Positions 1 to 8,068 of a stretch of 64,000 nt of DNA are shown here, piece by piece. How positions within the stretch are numbered: the stretch's first letter is position 1; each line of letters starts with the position of its first letter. The notes below the pieces were generated by a model. It ran no database searches and was not told the DNA's origin. It saw only the letters and a list, made by a program, of their open reading frames with translations. The translations under genes and the position numbers were made by a program. Source of the DNA: Fibrobacter sp. UWB15 (GTDB taxonomy: Bacteria > Fibrobacterota > Fibrobacteria > Fibrobacterales > Fibrobacteraceae); contig NZ_FXBA01000001.1 of NCBI RefSeq assembly GCF_900177705.1, positions 620,001-684,000 on the forward strand, given 5' to 3'.

Positions 1-1
1 G

Positions 2-283
2 CGCCTGCTCATCGACATGAACGAAACCGAAAAGTACGGCTACTACCACGCTACCAACGAAGGCGGATTCATCAGCTGGTACGACTTTACCTGCGAAATC
101 TACAAGCAGGCAGGGCTTTCGACCAAGGTGGTTCCGGTAACGACGGCTGAATATGGCCTGAGTAAGGCTGCACGTCCGTTCAACAGCCGCCTCGACAAGA
201 GCAAACTTGTTGCAAACGGATTCAAGCCGCTCCCGACGTGGCAAGATGCGTTGGCCCGCTACCTCAAGGAAATCGGAGAATAA
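2..283 (+). CDS. rfbD: dTDP-4-dehydrorhamnose reductase, C-terminal part
   Basis: This is the end of an RmlD/RfbD-type reductase, which makes dTDP-L-rhamnose from the 4-keto intermediate using NAD(P)H, for cell-surface polysaccharide. The frame is open from the window edge. It carries the family's C-terminal features: YHATNEGG followed by SWYDF, a stretch ending in the proline-rich ARPFNSRLDKSK substrate-binding segment, and a final LPTWQDAL helix. The N-terminal Rossmann domain lies outside the window. It is followed after 3 bases by a tiny zinc-ribbon ORF, probably co-transcribed. The family call rests on recognisable C-terminal motifs only. Confidence 0.9.
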   Translation, partial: RLLIDMNETEKYGYYHATNEGGFISWYDFTCEIYKQAGLSTKVVPVTTAEYGLSKAARPFNSRLDKSKLVANGFKPLPTWQDALARYLKEIGE

Positions 284-286
284 TCG

Positions 287-427
287 ATGGCAGAAAAAGA
301 AACTTACCGTGAAGTGATGCCGGGCGAACTCCCGTGCGAAGTGCCGGAATGCGACGGCGTGATGGTCGTCGACCCCGATAATAGCTACAAGCTGACTTGC
401 GACAAGTGCGGACACATAAAAGAGTAG
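287..427 (+). CDS. 46-residue zinc-ribbon-like protein
   Basis: A short ORF begins 3 bases after the rfbD stop. The 46-residue product has four cysteines arranged as C-x4-C near residues 17-22 and C-x2-C near residues 38-41, a plausible single zinc knuckle or ribbon. No specific family is recognised. Tight spacing behind rfbD and the paired cysteines favour a real gene, although no obvious Shine-Dalgarno is seen because the intergenic gap is so short. It ends exactly where the intergenic word-repeat begins. Confidence 0.6.
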   Translation: MAEKETYREVMPGELPCEVPECDGVMVVDPDNSYKLTCDKCGHIKE

Positions 428-510
428 ACAGTATACAGTAGGAAGTAGACAGTGGTTAGTAAACAGTGATTAGAAAATCCTAACCACTAACCACCAACCA
501 CTAGCCACTT
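428..510. repeat. intergenic word repeat (AGTAGACAGT / CCACTAACCA type)
   Basis: The gap between the zinc-ribbon ORF and hrpA is filled with degenerate tandem words: variants of GTAGGAAGTAGACAGT followed by variants of CTAACCACTAACCACC. The first word type is the reverse complement of arrays at 18955-19030, 49800-49876 and 62637-62724, and also appears inside hrpA at 686-715. No gene or clear promoter is seen, and the array runs almost to the hrpA start codon. Confidence 0.8.
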
Positions 511-516
511 TTTTTA

Positions 517-3500
517 ATGCTTTTGTCGTCCCTGAAAATTACCTACCCAGAGCTTCCTGTTGTTGAACATCGGGAAGAATTTTTTGAGTTGCTTGAAACG
601 CACCAGGTGGTGATTGTCAAAGCGGATACTGGGTCCGGTAAGTCGACGCAGCTACCGAAGTTTTTGCTAGAGTGGTATGCTAAAAAAGTAGACGGTAGGA
701 AGTCGGAAGTAGGAAGAGAGGTTTCGGAATCTCAGACATCAGAGCGCGAAGCGCGTCCTCAGAACCCCTTTAAAATCGGTGTGACGGAGCCGAGGCGCCT
801 GGCGGCGATTTCTATTGCGGACCGCCTGCGCGAAGAACTCAAGGACGAAACGCTCGTCAGCACCAAGATTCGCTTTTGGGAGCAGGGCCAAAGTGATGCG
901 CCCATCAAGGTGATGACCGACGGTATCCTGTTGCAGGAATTCCGCCGCGATAGACTCTTCCGCCAGTATTCGGCGATTGTGATTGATGAAGCGCATGAAC
1001 GTTCGCTGAATATTGATATCCTGCTTGGCATTTTCAAGACGGTGCTGAAAGAACGCGCCGACTTCAAGTTGATTGTAGCGTCTGCGACGCTGGATGCCAA
1101 ACTTTTTGAAGAATTTTACGATAACAGCTGCGTGATGGAAGCCGAGGGGCGCACGTTCCCGGTGGATGTCGAGTATTATTTTTCAGACGAGAGAACGGGC
1201 AGAGCCCTGCAGACGAGAGACGAGAGGGTTTTGGGGCGCGATATCAGTGGCAAGGGGGATTCGGGTTTGCTGGATGAAGCCCGCGATGCGATTCTCGACC
1301 TGGAAACGCGCCATCGCGACCATCTGCTTTGTTTTTTGCCGACGGAACGCGACATTCAGGATTTAGCGGGGGAGCTTGCCCACGAACTGGATTCGGCGAG
1401 TTTCGATATCTTGCCGCTTTATGGCCGCATGAGCCCCGATGAGCAGCGCCGCATTTTCAAGCATACGAGCAAAACCCGCGTGGTGCTCGCGACAAACATT
1501 GCCGAAACTTCCTTGACGATTCCGGGGATTGCCTACGTGGTCGATACGGGCATGGCCCGCATCTCGCGCTACAACGCGCAGTCAAGAATTCAGGGGCTTC
1601 CGGTAGAAGAAATTTCAAAAGCGTCTGCACGGCAGCGCACAGGGCGCGCGGGGCGCGTAAAGCCCGGCGTGTGTATTCGACTTTATTCGCCCGAAGAATT
1701 CGAGAAGCGAGACGAGTTTACGGAGCCGGAAATCCGGCGTAGTAATCTCGCGAACGTCGTTTTGCAACTCAGAAGCCTCGGGCTTGAACTTGAAAATTTC
1801 CCGTTCCTGCAGTCGCCGCCGCATTCGGCATTCCGCGGCGCGTACAAGACGCTTTTCGAACTCGGCGCGTTGACTGCGGATAATTCCAGTGGCCATGTGA
1901 CGAAGCTTGGCCGCGAAATGACGCGGCTCCCGATGGACGTGGCGCTTTCGGCGGTGCTTTTACGGGCGCGCGAATCGGGAGTGCTACAACCCGCGTTAAT
2001 TGTCTGCTCGGCACTCTCGATTCAGGACCCGCGAGTGGTGCCGAGCGAAGAGCCGGAGCGCACCCGTATCCGCCAGCTGCATCGCAAGTTTGCGGGGCAC
2101 AAGAGCGACTTTCTCACCTACATTTGCATGTGGAATGGTTTCTGCAGTGAATGGGACGGAAAATCGTGGAACAAGTTGCGCAAGTATTGCGACAAGTTCA
2201 GCTTCCATTTTTTGCGTTGCCGTGAATGGATTGATTTGTACGAACAATTCGGTCGCATCCTCGACGTGAAATATGAAAATCGCGTCTGCCCACTCGATAG
2301 TTTCCACGCTGACAACCTGCATATCGCTCTCCTTTCAGGATTCTTGGGTGGCATTGCCCGCCGCGATATCGAAAACGGTTGCTACCGACTGGTGAGTGGC
2401 CGCGAAACGCATGTATTCCCCGGTAGCGATTTGTACGGCAAGAGTGTGGAATGGCTCTTTAGCGCCGAAGTCCGCGAAACAAGCCGCATTTTTTTGAACA
2501 AGGGTGCCGAAATCAAGCCTGAATGGATTATGCAGGTGGCAGAACCCTTCTGTACCCGCCGCTGGTTTATGCCGACCTGGAATCAGGAACGCGGCTTTGT
2601 AGAAGCGGTCGAAGAAGTGAGCTTCAGGGGGCTTGTCATCAGTCGCGGTCACCGGGTGGATTACGCCCGCGTAAATCCCGACGAATGTGCCGAAATTTTC
2701 TGGCGCGAGGCCGTGGTGCTTGGGCAAATGGCCCGCCCCTTCGCCTTCATGACCCACAACGAGCGCGTCGTCGAAGACCTGCATGGGCTTGAGGCCCGCA
2801 AGCGCCAATTCGGGCTTGCTCCCAGCGAAGACGCCCTGGTGGATTACTACGTGCGCATTGCCCCGCGGGTCAATTCCATCAAGACGCTCAAGGATTACAT
2901 TCGGGAGCACACCGACCAGTTCCTGAAATTTGATGCGAAATTTTGGCTGGACCAGTTAGACGAGAGAACGGGCGCTGCCCTACAGACGAGAGACGAGAGA
3001 GGTCGAAATACATTGGGCGATTTTTTGACCCGAAACTCGGACCTTAAACCCTATACATCAAAGGCGCAACGCGCCGACCTCGAGCCCACTCTCGGCGGTT
3101 CTATCGAGCAGTTCCGCATTGAAGGACTCGACGGTTCTAGCCGCATGGTTACGGGCGAGATGGTTTTTGACGCGACCAAGGAATACGATGGCATTACTCT
3201 CGACTTGCCTTACGACTTGATTCCGCAACTGACTCCTGCGAAACTTGCGCTTTCGATTCACCAGTGGCGCGAATGGATGATTGAATCCATCGTGCGCGAA
3301 ATGCCCAAGGCCGCAAAAAAACAGCTTGAAAACCGCCGCACCTTTATCGACGATGCTTTCTGTGATCGTCTGAAGGCCGCTCCGCACAAGTCACCCTTGG
3401 TCTCGCTGTACGAGGTATTTGCCGGAATCAAGCAAATCGATTGCGATATTCCGACGGTGACGCCCGAAAAAGAGAACCACCTGCGCCTGCATGCCAAAAT

Positions 3501-4500
3501 CTTTAAGCAAGGCTTTCCGGAAAAATTCGCCGTCGAGCTTAATCCGGAATGGGGATGCTTCAATTTGTTCGCCGCAGTCCGCCCGATTGTGGTGACCTTC
3601 GGCATCGATTTTGCGCTCGGCGGTATGCGCTTCGGTTGGCGCCTCGGCGAATCGGCCCTGATGACTTCTGAAGAATCTGCTTTCTGGCAGGACTTTAGAA
3701 AGCGAGTGGAAGGGAGCACAAATGCTGCCCCCGAAGGCTCTGATGCGCATACAGCGTTGATAACCGATCGTCTGAACTTGCTCGAAACCGGGGGGCTCTA
3801 TTCCGACGGATTCAAGACAGCGCTCAAAGCTTGGGCTCTCAAATCACTCGTCGCCGACCATCTGGATGCGAACCGCTGCGTACGCTTTACCGGCCTGGAA
3901 TTTTCCCGCGGAAAAAAAATCAACGATTTCAAGAATCTCGCGGCGACCTCTCGCAGCGAAGATGACGAGGTGCGCCTCGCCTTGGTGCGTGCCACGTACG
4001 AGTCGGCGCTTCTCGGTGCCGAGGCGTTCGTAAAGTATTGGGACGTTCTCCGCGAATTCTCGGTTGCCATGCGCCAGGGCGGCGACCATGCTCGCGATGC
4101 CCTCGGCGTCATCACGGCGAACCACAAGTCTATCGGTAAAATTGTTGCGCTCTATACCTCCGATAAAGAGTCAATTCTGTTTGAAAGGGTTTGTCTTTTG
4201 AGTGATTCTGTGGTGCCTGCCCGCCCCGAATTATCGGTGCGCACGCTCCGCGAAAAGTTCCGGCCCTACCTCAAGGCCCGCTTCATGAAGGACCACGAGC
4301 TCAAAAACGCCCGTGACTTGCTTTCGAAAATGGAGCGCCTCTCGCAAGACGATCCTGAATATCCGGAACTATACTTGCAGGCAAACGCCCTGCTCGAGGG
4401 CTTCGAAGTCCTCAAGTTCAAGCGCAAGGGCGACGATTCCGAAGATGTAATCGAAGATGACGCCCTGAAAAAACTCAAGGGCCGGTTCGGGCGGCTCTAG
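517..4500 (+). CDS. hrpA: ATP-dependent RNA helicase HrpA (DEAH box)
   Basis: A 1327-residue DEAH-box helicase, close to the usual ~1300 residues. Walker A (GSGKST) is at residues 39-44, the DEAH box at 157-160, then the motif TNIAETSLTIPG and motif VI QRTGRAGR, followed by the long HrpA C-terminal region. In other bacteria HrpA acts on mRNA and rescues stalled ribosomes. The ATG at 517 has no Shine-Dalgarno and lies 7 bases after a repeat array. Three stretches look like intergenic repeats read through in frame: a basic/acidic insert between Walker A and the TEPRR motif (686-770), and two near-identical RTG-x-ALQTRDER segments (1185-1228 and 2957-3002). Helicase motifs are intact, so the gene is probably functional. 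Confidence 0.96.
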   Translation: MLLSSLKITYPELPVVEHREEFFELLETHQVVIVKADTGSGKSTQLPKFLLEWYAKKVDGRKSEVGREVSESQTSEREARPQNPFKIGVTEPRRLAAISIADRLREELKDETLVSTKIRFWEQGQSDAPIKVMTDGILLQEFRRDRLFRQYSAIVIDEAHERSLNIDILLGIFKTVLKERADFKLIVASATLDAKLFEEFYDNSCVMEAEGRTFPVDVEYYFSDERTGRALQTRDERVLGRDISGKGDSGLLDEARDAILDLETRHRDHLLCFLPTERDIQDLAGELAHELDSASFDILPLYGRMSPDEQRRIFKHTSKTRVVLATNIAETSLTIPGIAYVVDTGMARISRYNAQSRIQGLPVEEISKASARQRTGRAGRVKPGVCIRLYSPEEFEKRDEFTEPEIRRSNLANVVLQLRSLGLELENFPFLQSPPHSAFRGAYKTLFELGALTADNSSGHVTKLGREMTRLPMDVALSAVLLRARESGVLQPALIVCSALSIQDPRVVPSEEPERTRIRQLHRKFAGHKSDFLTYICMWNGFCSEWDGKSWNKLRKYCDKFSFHFLRCREWIDLYEQFGRILDVKYENRVCPLDSFHADNLHIALLSGFLGGIARRDIENGCYRLVSGRETHVFPGSDLYGKSVEWLFSAEVRETSRIFLNKGAEIKPEWIMQVAEPFCTRRWFMPTWNQERGFVEAVEEVSFRGLVISRGHRVDYARVNPDECAEIFWREAVVLGQMARPFAFMTHNERVVEDLHGLEARKRQFGLAPSEDALVDYYVRIAPRVNSIKTLKDYIREHTDQFLKFDAKFWLDQLDERTGAALQTRDERGRNTLGDFLTRNSDLKPYTSKAQRADLEPTLGGSIEQFRIEGLDGSSRMVTGEMVFDATKEYDGITLDLPYDLIPQLTPAKLALSIHQWREWMIESIVREMPKAAKKQLENRRTFIDDAFCDRLKAAPHKSPLVSLYEVFAGIKQIDCDIPTVTPEKENHLRLHAKIFKQGFPEKFAVELNPEWGCFNLFAAVRPIVVTFGIDFALGGMRFGWRLGESALMTSEESAFWQDFRKRVEGSTNAAPEGSDAHTALITDRLNLLETGGLYSDGFKTALKAWALKSLVADHLDANRCVRFTGLEFSRGKKINDFKNLAATSRSEDDEVRLALVRATYESALLGAEAFVKYWDVLREFSVAMRQGGDHARDALGVITANHKSIGKIVALYTSDKESILFERVCLLSDSVVPARPELSVRTLREKFRPYLKARFMKDHELKNARDLLSKMERLSQDDPEYPELYLQANALLEGFEVLKFKRKGDDSEDVIEDDALKKLKGRFGRL
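686..770 (+). repeat. intergenic-type repeat inserted in frame in hrpA (site 1)
   Basis: Within hrpA the DNA contains GTAGACGGTAGGAAGT plus AAGTAGGAAG words and then GAGCGCGAAGCGCGTCCTC. The first part matches the intergenic word arrays of this window; the second is a small palindrome (GCGCGAAGCGC). They encode a polar segment of about 30 residues between Walker A and motif Ia, where other HrpA proteins have only a few residues. The frame is kept. Confidence 0.75.
1185..1228 (+). repeat. AGACGAGAGA element, copy 1, inside hrpA
   Basis: A 44-base element made of AGACGAGAGA, a small hairpin GGGC-AGA-GCCC, then AGACGAGAGACGAGAG. It recurs almost unchanged at 2957-3002 in the same gene and in the same reading frame, giving the peptide DERTGRALQTRDER. 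It lies just after the first RecA-like domain, likely in a surface loop. Confidence 0.85.
2957..3002 (+). repeat. AGACGAGAGA element, copy 2, inside hrpA
   Basis: This is the second copy of the element at 1185-1228. It differs in the hairpin loop (GGGC-GCT-GCCC) and a few single bases, and encodes DERTGAALQTRDER in the C-terminal part of HrpA. Two copies of one repeat in the same frame of one gene argue for an insertion-tolerant mobile repeat rather than conserved protein sequence. Confidence 0.85.
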
Positions 4501-4553
4501 TGCCCGCGACTTTCTGATTCGATATTTATATTTTAGGCAAAAAGAGGTGCCCG

Positions 4554-5318
4554 ATGCAAATTTCCGAATTCTCGACATGGCTAGACAACTTGCTTGAACC
4601 GAAGATGTTCAGGGATTACTGCGTCGACGGTCTTTGCGTCGAAGCTTCCGACAAGGTCACGCGAATCGTCACCGGAGTCTCTTTTCGCGATCGCCTCATC
4701 GATGCCGCTATTGAAAACAAGGCCGATTGCATCATCGTGCATCACCCGAATGGTTTCTGGAAGGGCGAAAACTGCAGGCTAGTGGGTAAATTCGGTGAAC
4801 GCATGCGCCGACTCATGCAGCATGGAATTTCTCTTTACGGCTTCCACCTGCCGCTCGACGGTCATATGGAAGTGGGGAATAACATCTTGATTGCCAACGC
4901 CTTCGGCCTCCAAAATGTGGAAGGGTTCCTCCGCGAAGGGGAGCGTACCATCGGGGTCGTGGGCGAGTTTGCCGAACCCGTTTCCTGCGAAGCGTTTGAG
5001 GAACTGGCCTGTGGCGTGTTCGAACATGGCGTGCAGCATTCCCTGATGTACGGCAAACCATCCATTAAAAAGCTCGCCGTCTGCAGTGGCTCGGCCGGAG
5101 CTCCAGCCATTGAAGAAGCAATCGCTCTCGGTTGCGATGCCTTTGTGACGGGTGAAATCAAGGAAGCGGTTCCTATCGCCTGCGAAGAACTGGGTTTCAA
5201 CTTGCTCAGCTGCGGGCATCACCGTACCGAAATCTTCGGTGTCCGGGCCCTGGCTGCTAAAATCCAGGCCGAACTGGGTATCCCGGCCTCTTTTATCGAT
5301 ATCGATAACGAAGTGTAA
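4554..5318 (+). CDS. NIF3/YbgI-family dinuclear metal-centre protein
   Basis: A 254-residue NIF3-like protein (often annotated GTP cyclohydrolase I type 2), a widely conserved hexamer with a dinuclear metal site and no settled physiological role. Family signatures are VHHP near residues 62-65, the G-x-H-LPLD segment in the first third, and a C-terminal GHHRTEIFGVRALAAKI motif, which together carry the metal-binding histidines and acidic residues. The start is supported by an AGAGGTG ribosome site 6 bases upstream of ATG. The AT-rich stretch at 4518-4535 could hold its promoter, so it is probably separate from hrpA. Confidence 0.9.
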   Translation: MQISEFSTWLDNLLEPKMFRDYCVDGLCVEASDKVTRIVTGVSFRDRLIDAAIENKADCIIVHHPNGFWKGENCRLVGKFGERMRRLMQHGISLYGFHLPLDGHMEVGNNILIANAFGLQNVEGFLREGERTIGVVGEFAEPVSCEAFEELACGVFEHGVQHSLMYGKPSIKKLAVCSGSAGAPAIEEAIALGCDAFVTGEIKEAVPIACEELGFNLLSCGHHRTEIFGVRALAAKIQAELGIPASFIDIDNEV

Positions 5319-5452
5319 ATTTCCTTGATTTTACACCTCGTGTAATGTTACTTTTTCCTTTCCCTAAGAAGAATGATTTGGCGATTTTGAACGAAAATCG
5401 CCGTTTTTGAATGGTATACCCCCCTGTATGACCCATGTCACACTATTTTACA

Positions 5453-5480
5453 TTGCCACCTGAGACCTTTTTGCTATCTT
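5453..5480 (+). promoter_or_regulatory. probable promoter of the M23 peptidase, leaderless
   Basis: TTGCCA (5453-5458) and TATCTT (5475-5480) are separated by 16 bases, and the GTG start codon follows 7 bases after the -10 box. Transcription would begin at or next to the start codon. The rest of the 5319-5487 gap shows no gene; it has a run of C bases near 5420 and AT-rich stretches. Confidence 0.5.
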
Positions 5481-5487
5481 TCCGCTC

Positions 5488-6408
5488 GTGAATTTTTACA
5501 AGACAACCATACACTTCCAGAACTCCTCGAAGTCGATGACCGTCCATATGCCGGTGTTCCTTTTCAAGGCATGGCCCGTGCTTCGGATCTTTGTTGCGAT
5601 TGGTGTATTGTTGTTTGTCGTCCAGATGGTTTCGACCACGATTTACGATGGCATCCTGAATCACCAGTTGAACGAGCGCCATAAGCTCGACAAGGAAATG
5701 TCCCAGATTCAGGGAACCCTCGACTACCTGTCGAACACCACGGCTTCTTTCTTCTCGGACGAAAACCGCCTTTATGCAAGCTTTGGACTGCCTGTGCAGG
5801 ATAAAGAATCTCGTGAACTCGGTATGGGTGGTTCTGTAAGTCCTAATTCTCTTTTGCTGCGCAAGACGTCCCCGGTCTACGAACGCATGTCCATTTTGAA
5901 TGAAACCGCTCAGCGCATTCAGGGCAAGCTTGCGAACAACGATTCCTCTTTCCGCACACTGAACAAGTTCATGGATCAGAAGCACTACATGTGGCGCTTC
6001 ATTCCGTCTATTTCTCCGACAAACGGCCGCTATGCCTCGGCTTTCGGCCCCCGTATCCATCCGGTGACGGGTGAAGTCGGCAAAATGCACCAGGGTGTGG
6101 ATATCGCAAACGAACGCTGGACTCCGATTTATGCTCCTGCCGATGGCGTGGTGGAAGTCGCCCAGTTGAGTTCTACCTTCGGTAACTTTGTAACGATCGA
6201 CCACGGAAACGGCATCAAGACACGCTACGGTCACATGCAGTTGTCCATTGTGCATCCGGGTCAGTATTTGCATCGCTACCAAGTGATTGGTTATATGGGA
6301 AACACCGGCCGTTCCGTCGGTCCTCACCTCCATTACGAGGTCTGGGTCCGCAACAGCCCTGTTAACCCGCTTGCCTATATGTTGCCCAACGGATATACCG
6401 TCGACTAA
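5488..6408 (+). CDS. M23-family peptidoglycan endopeptidase, membrane anchored
   Basis: A 306-residue LytM/M23 metallopeptidase that would cut peptidoglycan cross-links or act in cell-division hydrolase control. After a short cytoplasmic start there is one membrane segment (about residues 28-50), then a helical linker and a C-terminal M23 domain. The zinc motif is visible as H-x3-D in MHQGVDIAN and H-x-H in GPHLHYEVW, with GYMGNTGRS between. Start is GTG at 5488 with no Shine-Dalgarno; the nearby promoter suggests a leaderless message. The next gene begins 80 bases downstream. Confidence 0.9.
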   Translation: MNFYKTTIHFQNSSKSMTVHMPVFLFKAWPVLRIFVAIGVLLFVVQMVSTTIYDGILNHQLNERHKLDKEMSQIQGTLDYLSNTTASFFSDENRLYASFGLPVQDKESRELGMGGSVSPNSLLLRKTSPVYERMSILNETAQRIQGKLANNDSSFRTLNKFMDQKHYMWRFIPSISPTNGRYASAFGPRIHPVTGEVGKMHQGVDIANERWTPIYAPADGVVEVAQLSSTFGNFVTIDHGNGIKTRYGHMQLSIVHPGQYLHRYQVIGYMGNTGRSVGPHLHYEVWVRNSPVNPLAYMLPNGYTVD

Positions 6409-6487
6409 CGGTTCCGGGTAACGCTCTGCCCCTAAAATATGGCGCCGGCTTTGACTGGCTAAGGGCAGTAACCCCCTAGGGGGTCTC

Positions 6488-7300
6488 ATGAATCAGAATG
6501 CATTTTTGCGTTTGTACACGCTTCTTTGGGGCGTGGTGTTTTTCTTTTTCGGTTTGGCCCGAGCGGACGAAACTCCGGATCTCTACTTTACCGAGGTTCA
6601 CCATTGCCCTGTAGAACCGGAACCCGAATGGGTGGAGGTCTACAATGCTTCGGGGCGTCCGCTCCCGGTAGAGGATTACCGCTTTTGCAACCGCGCCAAG
6701 AACTGGGGCGCAAGTCAAGGCAAGGCAAAGACTCGGCGCGACACCGTTGCCCCGTACGAGACGGTGCTTTTTACCCGCGACACGCTCCTGCTTCGCGAAT
6801 ATCTCGGGTTCAAGGATGTGCGATTGATTCAATATGCCATGGGGTACTTGAACAATACGGCAGGCTCGCTTGCCATTTGCAAGGGGGACTCTGTCATTGA
6901 CAGTGTGGCATGGGATAAGTCGACGGTTGCCTGCCCTTCGGGTTTCAATCCGCGGACGGGCCGCGCCGAAAATACGCCGGGCTTCCAGAAGACGATTGAC
7001 AGCCGAGGTTCTCGCGGGGCAGGAACGGTTTATCAGAAGGCTCCCTTTACCTTCAAGTTGTCGACTCGCGTTGTGCGGGTGAACAAGACGCCCTTGCGGG
7101 TTTATGTAGAAAGCGAACAGTCGGTGGTGTTGAAATTACTGGATTCTGCTGGTCGAGAACAATGGAACATGAACGTGTCTCCCTATTCCAATGCGTGGCT
7201 GAATATACCGCTTCAACACCTATCGGGTATAGGCGTAGCCTATATCTCGCTTTCTTCCGGTCGCTACGAAAAATTGGTCGGATTCTTGTTGAGGCCGTAA
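6488..7300 (+). CDS. secreted lamin-tail-domain (LTD) protein
   Basis: A 270-residue protein with a cleavable signal peptide (hydrophobic residues about 8-24 ending in ARA). It then has a lamin-tail-like beta domain: LYFTEVHHCP, EPEWVEVYNASG, the YRFCNRAK and DTVAPYETVLFTRD strands, and SLAICKGDSVIDSVAW, closed by a TPGFQ element. The C-terminal part looks like a second beta module. Such domains decorate secreted proteins and may bind nucleic acid or polymers; no activity can be inferred. GGGGG just before the ATG may serve as ribosome site. It opens a tightly packed operon through ribD. Confidence 0.7.
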   Translation: MNQNAFLRLYTLLWGVVFFFFGLARADETPDLYFTEVHHCPVEPEPEWVEVYNASGRPLPVEDYRFCNRAKNWGASQGKAKTRRDTVAPYETVLFTRDTLLLREYLGFKDVRLIQYAMGYLNNTAGSLAICKGDSVIDSVAWDKSTVACPSGFNPRTGRAENTPGFQKTIDSRGSRGAGTVYQKAPFTFKLSTRVVRVNKTPLRVYVESEQSVVLKLLDSAGREQWNMNVSPYSNAWLNIPLQHLSGIGVAYISLSSGRYEKLVGFLLRP

Positions 7301-7301
7301 T

Positions 7302-8066
7302 ATGCGAAGTGCTGTTATCTTCTTCGTTTGGCTAGCGAGCCTTGCCTGTGCGATGGATTTTCCGGGAGAATTTGTCCAAAATCCCGAGGGTAATCTCGCC
7401 TTTTCGGGGTTGCCCGGGTACAAGTCAACTCCGGCCCGTTATTTGGAAGAGGGGACTGCAGCCGGATTTGGAGTGGCCTATGCCCGAATACCCGGGGCCG
7501 ACTTTCAAGTGGCGGGGGCTGCAGTCGAAATCGGTCTGTGGAAAAGTCGGGTCGGCGTTTTCGGCTCCTATACAGAAATGGATACTCTTTACAGGCAGGT
7601 GTATTCCGAGACTGATCTTTCGTTGACACGTTCCTGGTTGATTGCTGGCGTGGGTTATGGTGTTTCGGTTGATTGGCTTCCAGGCGAAGAAAGCTGGACC
7701 TTGAATCGCTATAAAGTTGGGTTTGCGGTTCTAAAAAGGCCTTTGACTTTTTCCGGAATGGCATCCCTAGTCAACCAAGGTTCGTTTTTCCAGATGGATT
7801 ATGGGGTGTCCCTTCGGTTCGATGGTGAAATTTTCGGGACTTTCGTGGAATATGATGGGTATTCCGTTGATGTAGGGAACTACTTGAATTTTTCGCATAT
7901 GTCAGTAATATCCGCTTACCGCTTTCCGGAGTTTGCCATTTCTGTTTCGCTGGTAATCTCGGTTGGGGGGTGGTCTCTTTCGGGGGCTTATGGCGATGCC
8001 TACCCCATATGGGATTGGTTTGGGTTTACGGTATCTAAGACAATCCGAAAAAAGACTATATTGTAG
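7302..8066 (+). CDS. putative envelope beta-strand-rich protein
   Basis: A 254-residue hypothetical protein with a signal peptide (MRSAVIFFVWLASLACAM). The mature part alternates glycine, aromatic and polar residues in short strands, as in outer-membrane beta barrels, for example WLIAGVGYGVSVDWLPG and the FAISVSLVISVGGWSLSGAYG end. It starts one base after the LTD gene stop, so the two are probably translationally coupled and may act together at the surface. I do not recognise a named family. Confidence 0.6.
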   Translation: MRSAVIFFVWLASLACAMDFPGEFVQNPEGNLAFSGLPGYKSTPARYLEEGTAAGFGVAYARIPGADFQVAGAAVEIGLWKSRVGVFGSYTEMDTLYRQVYSETDLSLTRSWLIAGVGYGVSVDWLPGEESWTLNRYKVGFAVLKRPLTFSGMASLVNQGSFFQMDYGVSLRFDGEIFGTFVEYDGYSVDVGNYLNFSHMSVISAYRFPEFAISVSLVISVGGWSLSGAYGDAYPIWDWFGFTVSKTIRKKTIL

Positions 8067-8068
8067 AT

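Noticed and set aside
5443-6489. A 348-codon antisense ORF opposite the M23 peptidase
   Set aside because: The plus strand has intact catalytic motifs and a signal anchor; the opposite frame has none.
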